Source: Novosphingobium sp. | GTDB taxonomy: Bacteria; Pseudomonadota; Alphaproteobacteria; Sphingomonadales; Sphingomonadaceae | DNA: 64,000 bases | NCBI RefSeq assembly: GCF_030699305.1 | Contig: NZ_JAUYNB010000010.1 | Span: 372,001 to 436,000, forward strand | Direction of reading: 5' to 3' | In this document: positions 1 to 13,224 of the stretch, piece by piece | How the letters are laid out: each line of letters starts with the position of its first letter | How positions within the stretch are numbered: position 1 is the first letter of the stretch | Notes under the pieces: model-generated | What the model was told of the DNA's origin: nothing | The model's input: the letters and a program-made list of their open reading frames with translations, nothing else | Databases searched by the model: none | Made by a program: the position numbers and the translations under genes

Positions 1-3271
<3,271 letters not shown>

Positions 3272-3272
<1 letters not shown>

Positions 3273-4546
3273 TACAGGTCCAGCTTGTCGATCATCGGCT
3301 GGGTGATCAGGCACACGCCCTTGTCGGTGCGGCGGAACCGCTTGGCATCCAGCACCGGGTCTTCGCCCACCACCAGCCCCGGCGGGATTTTCACGCCCCG
3401 GTCCAGCACGACCTTATTCAGCTGCGCGCCGCGTCCGATATCGCACCACGGCAGGATGACGGATTCTTCCACCCGGCTCCAGCTGCGCGCCAGCACGCTG
3501 GTGAACAGCAGGCTGCGGTTCACGTGGCTGCCGGAAATGATGCAGTTTCCCGATACCAGCGATGACACTGCCTCACCCCGGCGGCCGTCCTCATCATGGA
3601 CGAACTTGGCGGGCGGGACCATTTCCGCGTGTGACCAGATCGGCCAGTCGCGATCATACATATCGAGCTGCGGGATGACGTGCGTCAGGTCGATGTTGCC
3701 TTCCCAATAGGCATCGAGCGTGCCGACATCGCGCCAGTAAACCCCGGTTTCGTCCTTGCCGCGCACGCAGCTGTCAGAGAACCGGTGCGCCACGGCTTTG
3801 CCGTGTTCCACCAGAAAGGGGATGATATCCTTGCCGAAATCGCGGGTCGAATCGGGATCGGCGGCATCACGGTTCAGCTGTTCGAACAGGAACTTCGTGG
3901 TGAACACGTAAATCCCCATCGACGCGAGCGAGACGTCCGGCTTGCCCGGCATCGCGGGGGGATTTTCCGGCTTTTCCACAAATTGCGTGATCCGGTCGTC
4001 CTTGTCGACCGCCATGATGCCGAAGCCCTTGGCCTCGGCGCGCGGCACTTCCATGCAGCCCACGGTCACGTCGGCGCCCTGGTTGACGTGCTGTTGCAGC
4101 ATCAACTCGTAATCCATCTTGTAGATGTGATCGCCCGCCAGGATGACGATGTATTCCGGGCCGTGCCCTTCGATGATGTCGATGTTCTGGTACACCGCAT
4201 CCGCCGTGCCCTCATACCACTGCGTTTCGGACACGCGCTGCGATGCGGGCAGGATATCGAAGCTTTCGTTGCGTTCGGGTCGGAAGAAGTTCCAGCCGAT
4301 CTGCAAGTGCCGGATCAGCGAGTGCGCCTTGTACTGCGTCGCCACGCCGATCCGGCGAATGCCCGAATTGAGCGCGTTGGACAGCGCAAAGTCGATGATC
4401 CGGGTCTTGCCGCCGAAATAGACCGCCGGTTTTGCGCGCCGGTCGGTCAGTTCCATCAACCGGCTGCCGCGCCCGCCCGCCAGAACATAGGCCATCGCAT
4501 CGCGCGCCAGCGGCCGTGCCGGGGATGCCTGCCGTTTTGCCATCAT
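3272..4546 (-). CDS. glgC: Glucose-1-phosphate adenylyltransferase
   Basis: A 424-residue ADP-glucose pyrophosphorylase that makes ADP-glucose from glucose-1-phosphate and ATP, the committed and usually allosterically controlled step of bacterial glycogen synthesis. The nucleotide loop [20 protein letters not shown] and [16 protein letters not shown] mark the N-terminal nucleotidyltransferase domain. The C-terminal left-handed beta helix carries [14 protein letters not shown] and MIDKLDL at the end. The start ATGATGGCAAAA at 4546 has an AGGAGAAG ribosome site six bases upstream; an upstream in-frame ATG at 4567 lacks one. Confidence 0.96.
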
Positions 4547-4585
4547 CGTCAACTTCTCCTGCCCCAAAATGCCGTGTCTTGCGGA

Positions 4586-6751
4586 TTATCCCTCGTATTC
4601 GAACATCACCGTCGCCAGCGGCGGCAGCACGACTTGCGCCGCGCCGTCATGGGCCGTGACCGTGCCCAGATTGCCCTGCCCGCTGCCGCCATAGATCGCG
4701 GCATCGGAATTGAGCACTTCGCGCCACACGCCGTCATGCGGCAGCGGCAGGCGATAAGACCCGTGAACCTGCGGGGTGAAATTGCTGACCACCGCGATGG
4801 GCCGCGCACCCGGCGCCTTGCGCAGCCAGGCAAAGACCGAAGCCTGGGCATCGTCCGCCACCAGCCATTCGAACCCTTCGCCCTCGCAATCGCGGGCATG
4901 GAGCGCGGCGCGGCCGGTATAGAGCCGGTTGAGATCGCGGACCAGCGCCTGAACCCCGGCGTGCGGCGCGGTATCGCACAGTTCCCAGTCCAGGCTGCGT
5001 TCCTCGCTCCACTCGCGAACCTGCGCAAACTCCTGCCCCATGAACAGCAGCTTCTTGCCGGGATAGCCCCACATCAGGCCGTAATACGCGCGCAAAGTGG
5101 CAAATTTCTGCCATTCGTCGCCGCTCATCTTGTTCAGCAGCGATCCCTTGCCGTGGACCACCTCGTCATGGCTGAGCGGCAGGACGAAGTTTTCGCTGAA
5201 GGCATACATCAGGCCGAACGTGATTTCGTCATGATGGTGGCGGCGGTGGATGGGGTCGCGCGCCATGTATTGTAGCGTGTCGTGCATGAAGCCCATGTTC
5301 CATTTGAACCCGAAGCCCAGGTTGGAACGCGGCCCATCATCGAACGCGGGCAGGGTGACGCCGGGCCAGGCGGTGCTTTCCTCGGCAATGGTGATGACCC
5401 CGGCGTGGGTGCTGTAGAGCGCCCGGTTCATGGCCCGCAGGAAATCGACCGCTTCCCAGTTCTCGCGCCCGCCCTCGGCATTGGGGATCCATTCCCCGGC
5501 CTTGCGGGAATAATCGCGGTAGAGCATCGAGGCGACCGCATCGACCCGCAGCCCGTCAATGTGGTATTTTTCAGCCCAGAACAGCGCGTTGTTGATCAGG
5601 AACGCGGCCACTTCGCGGCGGCCGAAGTTATAGATCGCGGTGTTCCAGTCCGGGTGGAAGCCCAGCCGCGGGTCTTCGTGTTCGTACAGCGCGGTGCCAT
5701 CGAAGTGGGCAAGGCCGTGGGCGTCGGTCGGGAAGTGCGCGGGCACCCAGTCGACCAGCACCGACACCCCCGCGCGGTGCGCACCGTCGACGAACCGGGC
5801 GAACCCGGCGGCATCGCCGAACCGGGCGGTGGGGGCGTACAGCCCGGTGGTCTGGTAACCCCAGCTGGGGTCATAGGGGTGTTCGGCCACCGGCAGGAAT
5901 TCGATATGGGTAAAGCCCATGTCGGTAACATAGGGGATCAGCCGCGCGGCCATTTCATCCCAGCTGAGGAACCAGCCGGTTTCATCGCGCTGCCACGATC
6001 CGGGGTGGACTTCATAAATCGCCATCGGCTCGCGCCGGGGATCGACGCTGGCCCAGTGGTCGCGGTGCGCGGCATCGCCCCATTCGCCCTTGCCCGGTTC
6101 GGCAATCAGCGATGCGGTGCTGGGGCGCAGTTCGGCGGCGAAGGCATAAGGATCGGCCTTCAGCGGCAGGACGGTGCCGTCCGGGCCGGTGATGTGGAAC
6201 TTGTAGGCGCGGCCAAGGCCAATGTCGGGTATGAAGATTTCCCACACGCCGATATCGGCGCGGCGGCGCATGGGATGGCGGGCCGCGTCCCAGTCGTTGA
6301 AATCGCCGACCAGCCGGACCATGCTGGCAGTGGGCGCCCAGACCGCAAAGTGCACGCCCCGTGCGCCCTGATGCTCGATCCGGTGCGCGCCGAGCTTGTC
6401 GAACAGGCGGAAATGCGTGCCTTCCGCGATCAGGAAGTCATCCATCGGCCCCAGCACCGGGCCAAAGCTGTAGGGATCGGTCAGCCACCATTCGTGGCCG
6501 CCCGCCGTGCAGCGGTATTGCAGCGGTTGCGGCGTGCCGCGCAGCTGGCCTTCGAACAGGCCGCGCGGATCGACTTGCGCCAGCTTGCCCAGGCTCGATC
6601 CGCCCAGGCTGAATGCTTCGGCGGTTTCCGCGCCGATCAGGACCGCGCGGGCAAATGTTCCACCCGGTCCGGCATGCGGCCCCAGCAAGGAAAAGGGATC
6701 GGCGTGACGGCCTTCAAGCAAGGCGGAAATTGCGGCACCTGTCGGCTTCAA
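4586..6751 (-). CDS. glgB: 1,4-alpha-glucan branching enzyme (GH13)
   Basis: A 721-residue branching enzyme that cuts alpha-1,4 chains and re-attaches them by alpha-1,6 links. Domain order is an N-terminal glucan-binding module (GRHADPFSLLGPH), a CBM48 region (RIEHQGARGVHFAVWAPTASMVRLVGDFNDW), the GH13 barrel and a C-terminal beta domain. GH13 residues are visible: GLRVDAVASMLYRDY (nucleophile Asp), ITIAEEST (acid Glu) and LSHDEVVHGKGS. The usual length of about 730 is matched. The ATG at 6751 follows an AGGGGGA ribosome site. It lies 39 bases upstream of glgC and 172 bases after glgP. Confidence 0.96.
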   Translation of the reverse strand: MKPTGAAISALLEGRHADPFSLLGPHAGPGGTFARAVLIGAETAEAFSLGGSSLGKLAQVDPRGLFEGQLRGTPQPLQYRCTAGGHEWWLTDPYSFGPVLGPMDDFLIAEGTHFRLFDKLGAHRIEHQGARGVHFAVWAPTASMVRLVGDFNDWDAARHPMRRRADIGVWEIFIPDIGLGRAYKFHITGPDGTVLPLKADPYAFAAELRPSTASLIAEPGKGEWGDAAHRDHWASVDPRREPMAIYEVHPGSWQRDETGWFLSWDEMAARLIPYVTDMGFTHIEFLPVAEHPYDPSWGYQTTGLYAPTARFGDAAGFARFVDGAHRAGVSVLVDWVPAHFPTDAHGLAHFDGTALYEHEDPRLGFHPDWNTAIYNFGRREVAAFLINNALFWAEKYHIDGLRVDAVASMLYRDYSRKAGEWIPNAEGGRENWEAVDFLRAMNRALYSTHAGVITIAEESTAWPGVTLPAFDDGPRSNLGFGFKWNMGFMHDTLQYMARDPIHRRHHHDEITFGLMYAFSENFVLPLSHDEVVHGKGSLLNKMSGDEWQKFATLRAYYGLMWGYPGKKLLFMGQEFAQVREWSEERSLDWELCDTAPHAGVQALVRDLNRLYTGRAALHARDCEGEGFEWLVADDAQASVFAWLRKAPGARPIAVVSNFTPQVHGSYRLPLPHDGVWREVLNSDAAIYGGSGQGNLGTVTAHDGAAQVVLPPLATVMFEYEG

Positions 6752-6860
6752 GCATTCCCCCTGTCAGTTCTCCGGACGTTTCCGGGCATCCTTACCTAGC
6801 CCTGCTTGGCCCCCGGAAGATACAGGGAAATCGTATGCGGCGATGGGTTGGCGCATTCGA

Positions 6861-6920
6861 TTTCATTGGCGCTTTCATTGGCGCTTTCATCGGCGTTTTC
6901 GGGGGCGTTTTCAGGGGCCG
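6861..6920. repeat. Five 12-bp tandem units between glgP and glgB
   Basis: Two identical copies of TTTCATTGGCGC (plus strand) are followed by three increasingly diverged copies (TTTCATCGGCGT, TTTCGGGGGCGT, TTTCAGGGGCCG). The array ends three bases before the glgP stop codon at 6924-6926. The unit length keeps reading frame, and reading past the glgP stop would give a Lys/Pro-rich low-complexity tail. It may be a decayed 3' extension or simple slippage; no function is evident. Confidence 0.7.
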
Positions 6921-6923
6921 GGA

Positions 6924-9422
6924 CTACTTGAGTACCCCCCAGATCTCGCGGGCATATTCGCCGATGGTCCGGTCGGATGAGAACCACCCGACATTGGCGA
7001 TGTTGCGGATCGCGCTGGCGCGCCAGCCGGGCTGATCCTGCCAGCGCAGATCGACGCTGCGCTGGGCGGCGTGATAGCTGTCGAAATCGGCGGCGACCAT
7101 GAACCAGTCGTGGTCGTAAAGCCCGCCCATCAGCCCCGCATAGCGTTGCGGATCGTCGGGCGAGAACACGCCCGACGCAATCGCATCGACCGCCTGACGC
7201 AGTTCGCGGCTCTTTTCGATCACGGCGCGCGGGTTGTAGCCCCCGGCGCGCTGCTCGGCCACTTCATCGGCGGTCAGGCCGAAGATCACGATGTTGTCGT
7301 CACCGACGTGATCCTTGATCTCGATATTCGCGCCGTCCAGCGTGCCGATGGTCAGCGCGCCGTTCAAGGCAAACTTCATGTTGCCAGTGCCCGATGCCTC
7401 CATCCCGGCGGTCGAAATCTGTTCCGACAGGTCCGCCGCCGGAATGATCCGTTCGGCCAGACTGACGTTATAGTTCGGCACGAACACCACTTTCAGCAGC
7501 CCGCCGACGGATGGATCGGAATTGACCCGCTTGGCGATGTCATTGGCCAGTTTGATGATCAGCTTGGCGTTGTGATAGCTGGATGCCGCCTTGCCGCCGA
7601 AAATCTTGACGCGCGGCACCCAGTTGCGTTCCGGGTGGCTGCGGATCTGATCATAGAGCGCGACCGTCTCGATCAGGTTGAGCAGCTGGCGCTTGTATTC
7701 GTGGATGCGTTTGATCTGCACGTCGAACAGCGCATCGGGATCGAGCCGGATGCCGGTCAGGTCCTTGAGGTGCGCGGCCAGCGCGACCTTGTTGGCGCGC
7801 TTTACCTCGGCCACGCGTTCGCCCAGCGCGGCGTCATCGGCCAGCGCGTTCAGGTCGGTCAGCAGCGCCGCGTCATCCAGGAACTTGTCGCCGATCGCGT
7901 CCTTCAGGATCGCGGTCAGCCCCGGATTGCACTGTTGCAGCCAGCGGCGCGGGGTGACGCCGTTGGTCTTGTTGTTGATGCGGGTGGGATAGAGCTTGTG
8001 CAGGTCGGCAAAGACCGTGCTTTTCATCAGGTCGGTGTGGAGCGCGGCCACCCCGTTGACGCTGTGCGCGCCGGCAAAGGCCAGGTTGGCCATCCGCACC
8101 CGGCGTTCCCCGCCCTCGTCAATCAACGAGATCGCGGCGATGGCCGCGCCGTCCAGCCCCGCCTTGCCCGCTTCGCGCAGCACCCGGCTGTTGATGGCAT
8201 AGATGATCTGCATATGGCGCGGCAGCAGCCGTTCGAACAGCGGCAGCGGCCAGCTCTCCAGCGCTTCGGGCAACAGGGTGTGGTTGGTATAGGCGATGGT
8301 CTGGCGGGTGACGTCCCATGCTTCGTCAAAGCCCAGGCCGTGCAGGTCGGTCAGCAGCCGCATCAGTTCGGCCACGGCGACCGCGGGGTGGGTGTCGTTC
8401 AGCTGGATCGCGGCCTGATCGGGCAGGGTGCGGACATCGCCGTGGAACTGCACGTGACGGCGCAGAATGTCCTGGATCGAGGCGGAGGTGAAGAAATACT
8501 CCTGCCGCAAGCGCAGTTCCTGCCCGGCCGCGCTCGAATCCGCCGGATAGAGCACGCGCACCAGACTGCTGGCGCGCAAGTCATCGGCCAGCGCGGCGAA
8601 GTGATCGCCCGCATTGAACGCGTCGAGCTTGATCGGATCGATCGCGTTGGCGGTCCACAGCCGCAGGGTGTTGACCCGCTTGCCGCGCCAGCCGACCACC
8701 GGGGTATCGACCGCGACCGCCTCAACCTGTTCGCCGGGGTTCCACTGCGCGCGGTCACCCTGCATCACGATTTCGCCGCCGAACCCGATCCGATAGGCGC
8801 TTTCGCGGCGCTCAAATTCCCACGGGTTGCCGTGCGCCAGCCAGGTTTCGGGCAGCTCCACCTGCCAGCCATCGTCGATCCGCTGGCGGAACATCCCGTT
8901 CACATAGCGGATACCATAGCCGTAAGCCGGGATGTCGAGGCTGGCGAGGCTTTCCATGAAGCATGCCGCCAGCCGCCCCAGCCCGCCGTTGCCCAGTGCG
9001 GCATCGGGTTCCAGTTCCTCCAGCGCGGCCAGATCGAAACCGTGTTCGGCCAGCGCCTGTTCCATCGCGCGGGTCAGCCCCATGTTCGACAGCGCATCGC
9101 GCAGCAGCCGCCCGATCAGGAATTCCAGGCTGAGGTAGTAAACCCGCTTGCCCTTGGTTTCATACGTGCGGCGGGTGGAATCCATCCACCGGTCGATCAC
9201 CGCATCGCGCAGGGTATAGACGGCGGCGGTATACCAGTCGTGCGGCTTGGCGGCGCGCTCGTCCTTGCCGACGCGGCGGCGCAGCACTTCGACGATGCGG
9301 TCGCTGATCTGGGTGAATTCGGCGCTGCGAGTGGTTGGCACGGACGGTGGGCTCCCCTGAATAGAACTATCGGCCGACGGCTGGGCGCTTGCGCGCCGCC
9401 GGGCAACCGTTCCTCCCACCAT
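6924..9422 (-). CDS. glgP: Glycogen/starch/alpha-glucan phosphorylase (GT35)
   Basis: About 832 residues. It releases glucose-1-phosphate from the non-reducing ends of glycogen, using pyridoxal phosphate. LSLEFLIGRLL, ALGNGGLGRLAACFMESLA, NDTHPAVAVAELMR and the PLP-lysine signature region EASGTGNMKFALNGALTIGT with LDGANIEI are all present. The start is uncertain: an ATG at 9422 is used here. A GTG at 9341 has a better-placed AGGGGAG, and the open frame extends upstream to a TTG at 9491; the first 30 or so residues resemble no conserved sequence. It is the first glycogen gene of the operon and follows the NYN-domain gene in the same direction. Confidence 0.93.
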   Translation of the reverse strand: MVGGTVARRRASAQPSADSSIQGSPPSVPTTRSAEFTQISDRIVEVLRRRVGKDERAAKPHDWYTAAVYTLRDAVIDRWMDSTRRTYETKGKRVYYLSLEFLIGRLLRDALSNMGLTRAMEQALAEHGFDLAALEELEPDAALGNGGLGRLAACFMESLASLDIPAYGYGIRYVNGMFRQRIDDGWQVELPETWLAHGNPWEFERRESAYRIGFGGEIVMQGDRAQWNPGEQVEAVAVDTPVVGWRGKRVNTLRLWTANAIDPIKLDAFNAGDHFAALADDLRASSLVRVLYPADSSAAGQELRLRQEYFFTSASIQDILRRHVQFHGDVRTLPDQAAIQLNDTHPAVAVAELMRLLTDLHGLGFDEAWDVTRQTIAYTNHTLLPEALESWPLPLFERLLPRHMQIIYAINSRVLREAGKAGLDGAAIAAISLIDEGGERRVRMANLAFAGAHSVNGVAALHTDLMKSTVFADLHKLYPTRINNKTNGVTPRRWLQQCNPGLTAILKDAIGDKFLDDAALLTDLNALADDAALGERVAEVKRANKVALAAHLKDLTGIRLDPDALFDVQIKRIHEYKRQLLNLIETVALYDQIRSHPERNWVPRVKIFGGKAASSYHNAKLIIKLANDIAKRVNSDPSVGGLLKVVFVPNYNVSLAERIIPAADLSEQISTAGMEASGTGNMKFALNGALTIGTLDGANIEIKDHVGDDNIVIFGLTADEVAEQRAGGYNPRAVIEKSRELRQAVDAIASGVFSPDDPQRYAGLMGGLYDHDWFMVAADFDSYHAAQRSVDLRWQDQPGWRASAIRNIANVGWFSSDRTIGEYAREIWGVLK

Positions 9423-9505
9423 GCCTCCGGGAGACAGGGTTAGGCCATTGTGCAGTTGCGAAGCAAGGGGTGCATTTGCAACGCAAACCAATTCATTGGC
9501 TTAAG

Positions 9506-10279
9506 TCAGCCTGCCGCCGGTTTGGCGCGGGTCGGCTTCAGGCGGATATAGACCCCGCTGCCGGACCTTCGCTCGACATCGAACGCGCCGGTCTTGTCGA
9601 CCAGATCGCTCAGCCGGGCATGGCCGAAGGTGCGCGGATCGAAGTCGGAATTGAGCACGCTCAGCCGCTTGCCGACCACGCCCAGCGGGAACCAGCCATC
9701 GGTATCGTCCAGCTGGCTCAGCGCAATGCGGATCATCGGCACTGCGGCGGACGCCGACCGGCGCGGCAGGATGGTGGCGGCAGCGGCCTTGTCCGGCCCG
9801 GCTCTGGCATCAGCCTCAACCACTGCGGCCAGCGGCAGCAGGTTTTCGGTATAGATGAACCGCTTGCACGCCTGCCGGAAACTTTCGGGCGTCTTCTGTT
9901 CGCCAAATCCGTACACGTCCACGCCCTGTTCGCGGATGCGCGCGGCCAGCCGGGTGAAATCGCTGTCGGACGACACCAGGCAGAACCCGTCGAACCGCCC
10001 GGAATGGAGCAGGTCCATCGCATCGATCACCAGCGCGATGTCGGATGCGTTCTTGCCCACGGTGTTGGCAAAGTTCTGGTGCGGCATGATCGCATGGGGG
10101 GACAGGACATCGGCCCAGCCCTTCAGCCGGGTGCCGGAAAAGTCGCCGTAAATGCGCCGGACGCTGGCCTCGCCGATGGTGGCGATTTCCTCGAACAGGC
10201 CGGTCACGATCCGGGGTGAGGCGTTGTCGGCGTCGATCAGGACGGCCAGCTTGCGGGTGCGATCTTCATGGGTTGCCAT
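9506..10279 (-). CDS. NYN domain protein with C-terminal LOTUS/OST-HTH domain
   Basis: 257 residues. The N-terminal part (residues 10-150) is a NYN/LabA-like PIN-fold domain: LAVLIDADNAS, YGDF, KNASDIALVIDAMDLL and VSSDSDFTRLAARIRE carry the acidic residues expected of a metal-dependent RNase. The C-terminal part (about 180-250: LSQLDDTDGWFPLGVVGKRLS, FGHARLSDLVDK) is a LOTUS/OST-HTH RNA-binding domain. This architecture is common in bacteria, and its substrate is unknown. It ends less than 100 bases before glgP on the same strand, so co-transcription with the glycogen genes is possible but not shown. The ATG at 10279 is the only good start. Confidence 0.85.
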   Translation of the reverse strand: MATHEDRTRKLAVLIDADNASPRIVTGLFEEIATIGEASVRRIYGDFSGTRLKGWADVLSPHAIMPHQNFANTVGKNASDIALVIDAMDLLHSGRFDGFCLVSSDSDFTRLAARIREQGVDVYGFGEQKTPESFRQACKRFIYTENLLPLAAVVEADARAGPDKAAAATILPRRSASAAVPMIRIALSQLDDTDGWFPLGVVGKRLSVLNSDFDPRTFGHARLSDLVDKTGAFDVERRSGSGVYIRLKPTRAKPAAG

Positions 10280-10379
10280 GGCCTCTTATGGCAGGGCTGG
10301 GGCCGAACCGCCATGCCCCCTTTTCCTGATTGCGAAGCGCTCTATGCTGCGCCCCACAACAGGAAACAGGAGAGGGAAT

Positions 10380-11570
10380 TTGCGCAAACGGACGATTATG
10401 CTGGGGGCGCTCGGCGCGGTCTTGCTGGCGGGCGGAGGCTGGTATGTCAGCCTCGACAAGGAAACGCGCGGCATTCTGGCGGCGCTGCCGACCAATGCCG
10501 ATGTGCTGGCCTGGTCGCAGGACCAGCGCGATGCAGCGTTCCGGGGGATGGACCGCCTGTCGGTGCTGGCCGAGGCGAACACGATTGCGCCGTCCGCCAC
10601 GCCGCTGCCACTGCCTGCGGGCAAGCCGCTGGAAGTGCCGGGGATCGACCAGTATCTGGCGCAGCAGCGCGCCGCCGGGATCGTGATCGTGCAGGACGGC
10701 AAGGTCCGGCTGGAACGCTATGGCCTGGAGTTCGATGCCAAGGGCCGCTGGACCAGCTTTTCGGTCGCCAAGTCGTTCACCTCGACACTGGTCGGCGCAG
10801 CGGTGCAGGACGGGGCGATCAAAAGCCTGGACGACAAGGTCAGCCAATACATCCCGGACCTGCGCGGTTCAGCCTATGACGATGTGACCATCCGGCAATT
10901 GCTGACGATGAGTTCGGGCGTGCGCTGGAACGAGGATTACGAAGATCCCAAGGCCGATGTCGCGCAGTTCAATGTGGTCGCGCCCGATCCCGGCATCGAT
11001 GCGACGGTCAGTTACTTGCGCAAGCTGCCGCGCGCCCATCCGCCGGGCGAAGTGTGGCATTACAACACCGGCGAAACCAACCTGATCGGGGTGCTGGTAT
11101 CGTCTGCCACGAAAAAGCCGCTGGCGCAGTATCTGCAGGAAAAGGTCTGGCAGCCAGCAGGGATGGAAGCGCCCGCGACCTGGCTGAAGGGCAAGACGGG
11201 CCACGAAATCGCCGGATGCTGTTTGCAGGCCGCCACGCGCGATTTTGCCCGGTTCGGGCTGTTCGTGCTGGGAGGGGGCAAAACTCCGCAAGGTCAGCAG
11301 ATCGTGCCGACGGACTGGTTTGCGCAGGCGACCGTGAAGCAGAAGGACATTGGCGAGCCGGGGCGCGGCTATGGCTATCAGTGGTGGACTTATGACGACG
11401 GCTCGGTCGCAGCGCAGGGAATCTTCGGGCAGGGCATCTTCATCGACCCCAAGCGGCGGCTGGTGATCGCGTCCAATGCCAACTGGACCCGCGCTACCAA
11501 AGGGCCTGAACCGGACGCGCGCGATGCGTTTTACAAGCAGGTTCAGGCGCTTATCGACGCAGGTAAGTAA
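10380..11570 (+). CDS. Membrane-anchored or exported serine hydrolase (beta-lactamase/AmpC-like family)
   Basis: 396 residues. A hydrophobic N-terminus (residues 7-22, LGALGAVLLAGGGWYVS) suggests export or a signal anchor. The catalytic S-x-x-K is in SFSVAKSF (about residue 125) and the second motif is the YNTGETN tract (about 228), as in class C beta-lactamase/esterase-type hydrolases (COG1680). The C-terminal third carries GYGYQWW and FGQGIFIDP, where the family has its K/H-x-G motif. The TTG at 10380 is chosen because AGGAGAG lies about eight bases upstream; ATG at 10398 is the alternative. Substrate unknown; being a true beta-lactamase is unlikely from the motifs. Confidence 0.83.
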   Translation: MRKRTIMLGALGAVLLAGGGWYVSLDKETRGILAALPTNADVLAWSQDQRDAAFRGMDRLSVLAEANTIAPSATPLPLPAGKPLEVPGIDQYLAQQRAAGIVIVQDGKVRLERYGLEFDAKGRWTSFSVAKSFTSTLVGAAVQDGAIKSLDDKVSQYIPDLRGSAYDDVTIRQLLTMSSGVRWNEDYEDPKADVAQFNVVAPDPGIDATVSYLRKLPRAHPPGEVWHYNTGETNLIGVLVSSATKKPLAQYLQEKVWQPAGMEAPATWLKGKTGHEIAGCCLQAATRDFARFGLFVLGGGKTPQGQQIVPTDWFAQATVKQKDIGEPGRGYGYQWWTYDDGSVAAQGIFGQGIFIDPKRRLVIASNANWTRATKGPEPDARDAFYKQVQALIDAGK

Positions 11571-11717
11571 CGCTTACAAATTGTCGCCAGAAGCCGCTCA
11601 GGCGTTGCAATATTGACCAGTCCTTATATAAGGCTGGGGTCATAAAGCAAAAGCTGCGTGGCTCCTTCGGGTCGCCTCGAAGGAAACGGACGGCGTATTC
11701 GCTGACGGGCTAGTCCC

Positions 11718-11746
11718 CCGGACCAGGGCGCCAAGCCTTGGTCCGG
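11718..11746. terminator. Stem-loop between convergent genes
   Basis: CCGGACCAGGG pairs with CCTTGGTCCGG around a seven-base loop, giving an 11-bp stem with one wobble. It lies between the serine hydrolase (plus) and the DASS transporter (minus), which converge here. A short pyrimidine run (TTTCTCT) follows on the plus side. Probably a terminator used from one or both sides. Confidence 0.55.
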
Positions 11747-11766
11747 AGGACCAGTTTCTCTGGCGC

Positions 11767-13167
11767 TCAGATCAGGGCGATCCCCCAGACCACGCCGACG
11801 ATCAGGATCACGCCGGTCAGGTCCAGCAGGAACCCGGCGCGGATCATGTTGCCCATTGCGATGTGGCGGGTCGCCCAGGCAAAGGCGTTGGGACCGGTCC
11901 CGGCGGGCAGCATGAAGCCCCAGGTCGATGCGATCGCGGCGGGCAGGGCGAGCAGGATCGGGTCTGCCCCCAGCGCCACGACCAGCGCGGCGATCACCGG
12001 CAGGATGCCGCTGGCGGTGGCGATGTTGCTGGCAAATTCGGTCACCAGGATCACGAACGCGACCACGACCAGCGCGACAATCGGCAGCGGCACGTGGGCC
12101 AGCGGCAGCAGCATCTGGCCCAGCCAGGCAGCCAGCCCGGATTCGGTCATCCCCATCGCCATGGCCAGCCCGCCGCCGAACATCAGCACCACGTCCCACG
12201 GCGCGCGGTTGGCTTCGTTCCAGGTCAGCATCTGCCGCCCGGTGCCGTCGGGCAGCATGAACAGCGCGAGGCCCGCGATCGCCGCGATCGTCCCGTCGGT
12301 CAGCCCGCCCTTGGGGAACAGCCCTTCCAGCCAGGGCAGGGTCATCCATGCCAGAAATGCCAACGCTACCACCGGCACCAGCCGCCGTTCCGGGATGGTC
12401 CATGCATCCGAATGGCTGATCGCGGCGCGCGCGGCGGCGGGATCGAAGCCGTCCTGCCCCAGTTTCTGCACGCGCGCGATGATCAGCGCGGCCAGCGGCA
12501 CCCCGATCAGCACGATCGGCATGGTGAACATGCTCCATTCCAGGAACGTGATCTTCAGGCCCAGCGACTTTTCCAGCAGGCCTGCCGCAATGGCATTGGT
12601 CGGCGTGCCGACCATCGTACCCAGCCCGCCAATCGACGCGGAAAAGGCGATCCCCATCGGCAGGGCCCCGGCAATTCCGCCAGTTTCGCCGTCCTTCACC
12701 CCGCCTGCGGCCAGCATCGCCAGGGCCATCGGCATCATGATCAGCGCGGTGGACGTATTGGAAATCATCATCGACAGGATCGCGGTCGCGGCCATCACCG
12801 CCAGCAGCAAGCGCCCCGAAGTCAATCCGGCACGGCGCATGATGAACAGCGCGAGGCGCCGGTGCAGTCCGGTCCGCTCGATCGCCAGCGCCAGGAACGC
12901 CCCGCCGATGAACAGGAACATGATCGGGGAATAATAGGCCGCCGCCGTCTTGTTGGCATCGGCCACGCCGGTCAGCGGCAGGACCAGGAACGGCAGGATC
13001 GCGGTGGCCGAGAGCGGCAGCGCCTCGGTCATCCACCACGCGGCCATGATCCAGACCAGCCCGGCAGCGGGCCAGGCGGGGGCGGGCATCCCGGCAGGGG
13101 CAGGCAGGATCAGCGTGGCAAGGAACCCGGCGATGCCCACCCAGAAGCCGATACGGCGTGCGGTCAT
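11767..13167 (-). CDS. DASS family (SLC13-like) anion/dicarboxylate symporter
   Basis: 466 residues, polytopic inner-membrane protein. WWMTEALPLSATAILPFLVLPL near residue 45, FIGGAFLALAIERTGLHRRLAL, the SNTSTALIMMPMALAM hairpin (about 130), GTPTNAIAAGL (about 190) and the second SNIATASGILPVI hairpin (about 390) are the two repeated SNT-type motifs of the DASS family, which binds sodium and dicarboxylates or sulfate. Substrate cannot be chosen from sequence. ATG at 13167. The gene stands alone between the serine hydrolase and infC. A long out-of-frame ORF over this gene is a codon-bias shadow. Confidence 0.92.
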   Translation of the reverse strand: MTARRIGFWVGIAGFLATLILPAPAGMPAPAWPAAGLVWIMAAWWMTEALPLSATAILPFLVLPLTGVADANKTAAAYYSPIMFLFIGGAFLALAIERTGLHRRLALFIMRRAGLTSGRLLLAVMAATAILSMMISNTSTALIMMPMALAMLAAGGVKDGETGGIAGALPMGIAFSASIGGLGTMVGTPTNAIAAGLLEKSLGLKITFLEWSMFTMPIVLIGVPLAALIIARVQKLGQDGFDPAAARAAISHSDAWTIPERRLVPVVALAFLAWMTLPWLEGLFPKGGLTDGTIAAIAGLALFMLPDGTGRQMLTWNEANRAPWDVVLMFGGGLAMAMGMTESGLAAWLGQMLLPLAHVPLPIVALVVVAFVILVTEFASNIATASGILPVIAALVVALGADPILLALPAAIASTWGFMLPAGTGPNAFAWATRHIAMGNMIRAGFLLDLTGVILIVGVVWGIALI

Positions 13168-13224
13168 CCCGGTTTTCCCCCAGCAGGCACGCCCGCGCCT
13201 TACGGCGGGCGCTGCCCGAATGCT

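Noticed and set aside
11624..13039. Second minus-strand ORF overlapping the DASS transporter
   Set aside because: It is the +1 frame of the transporter gene; the other frame has clear membrane helices and SNT motifs.
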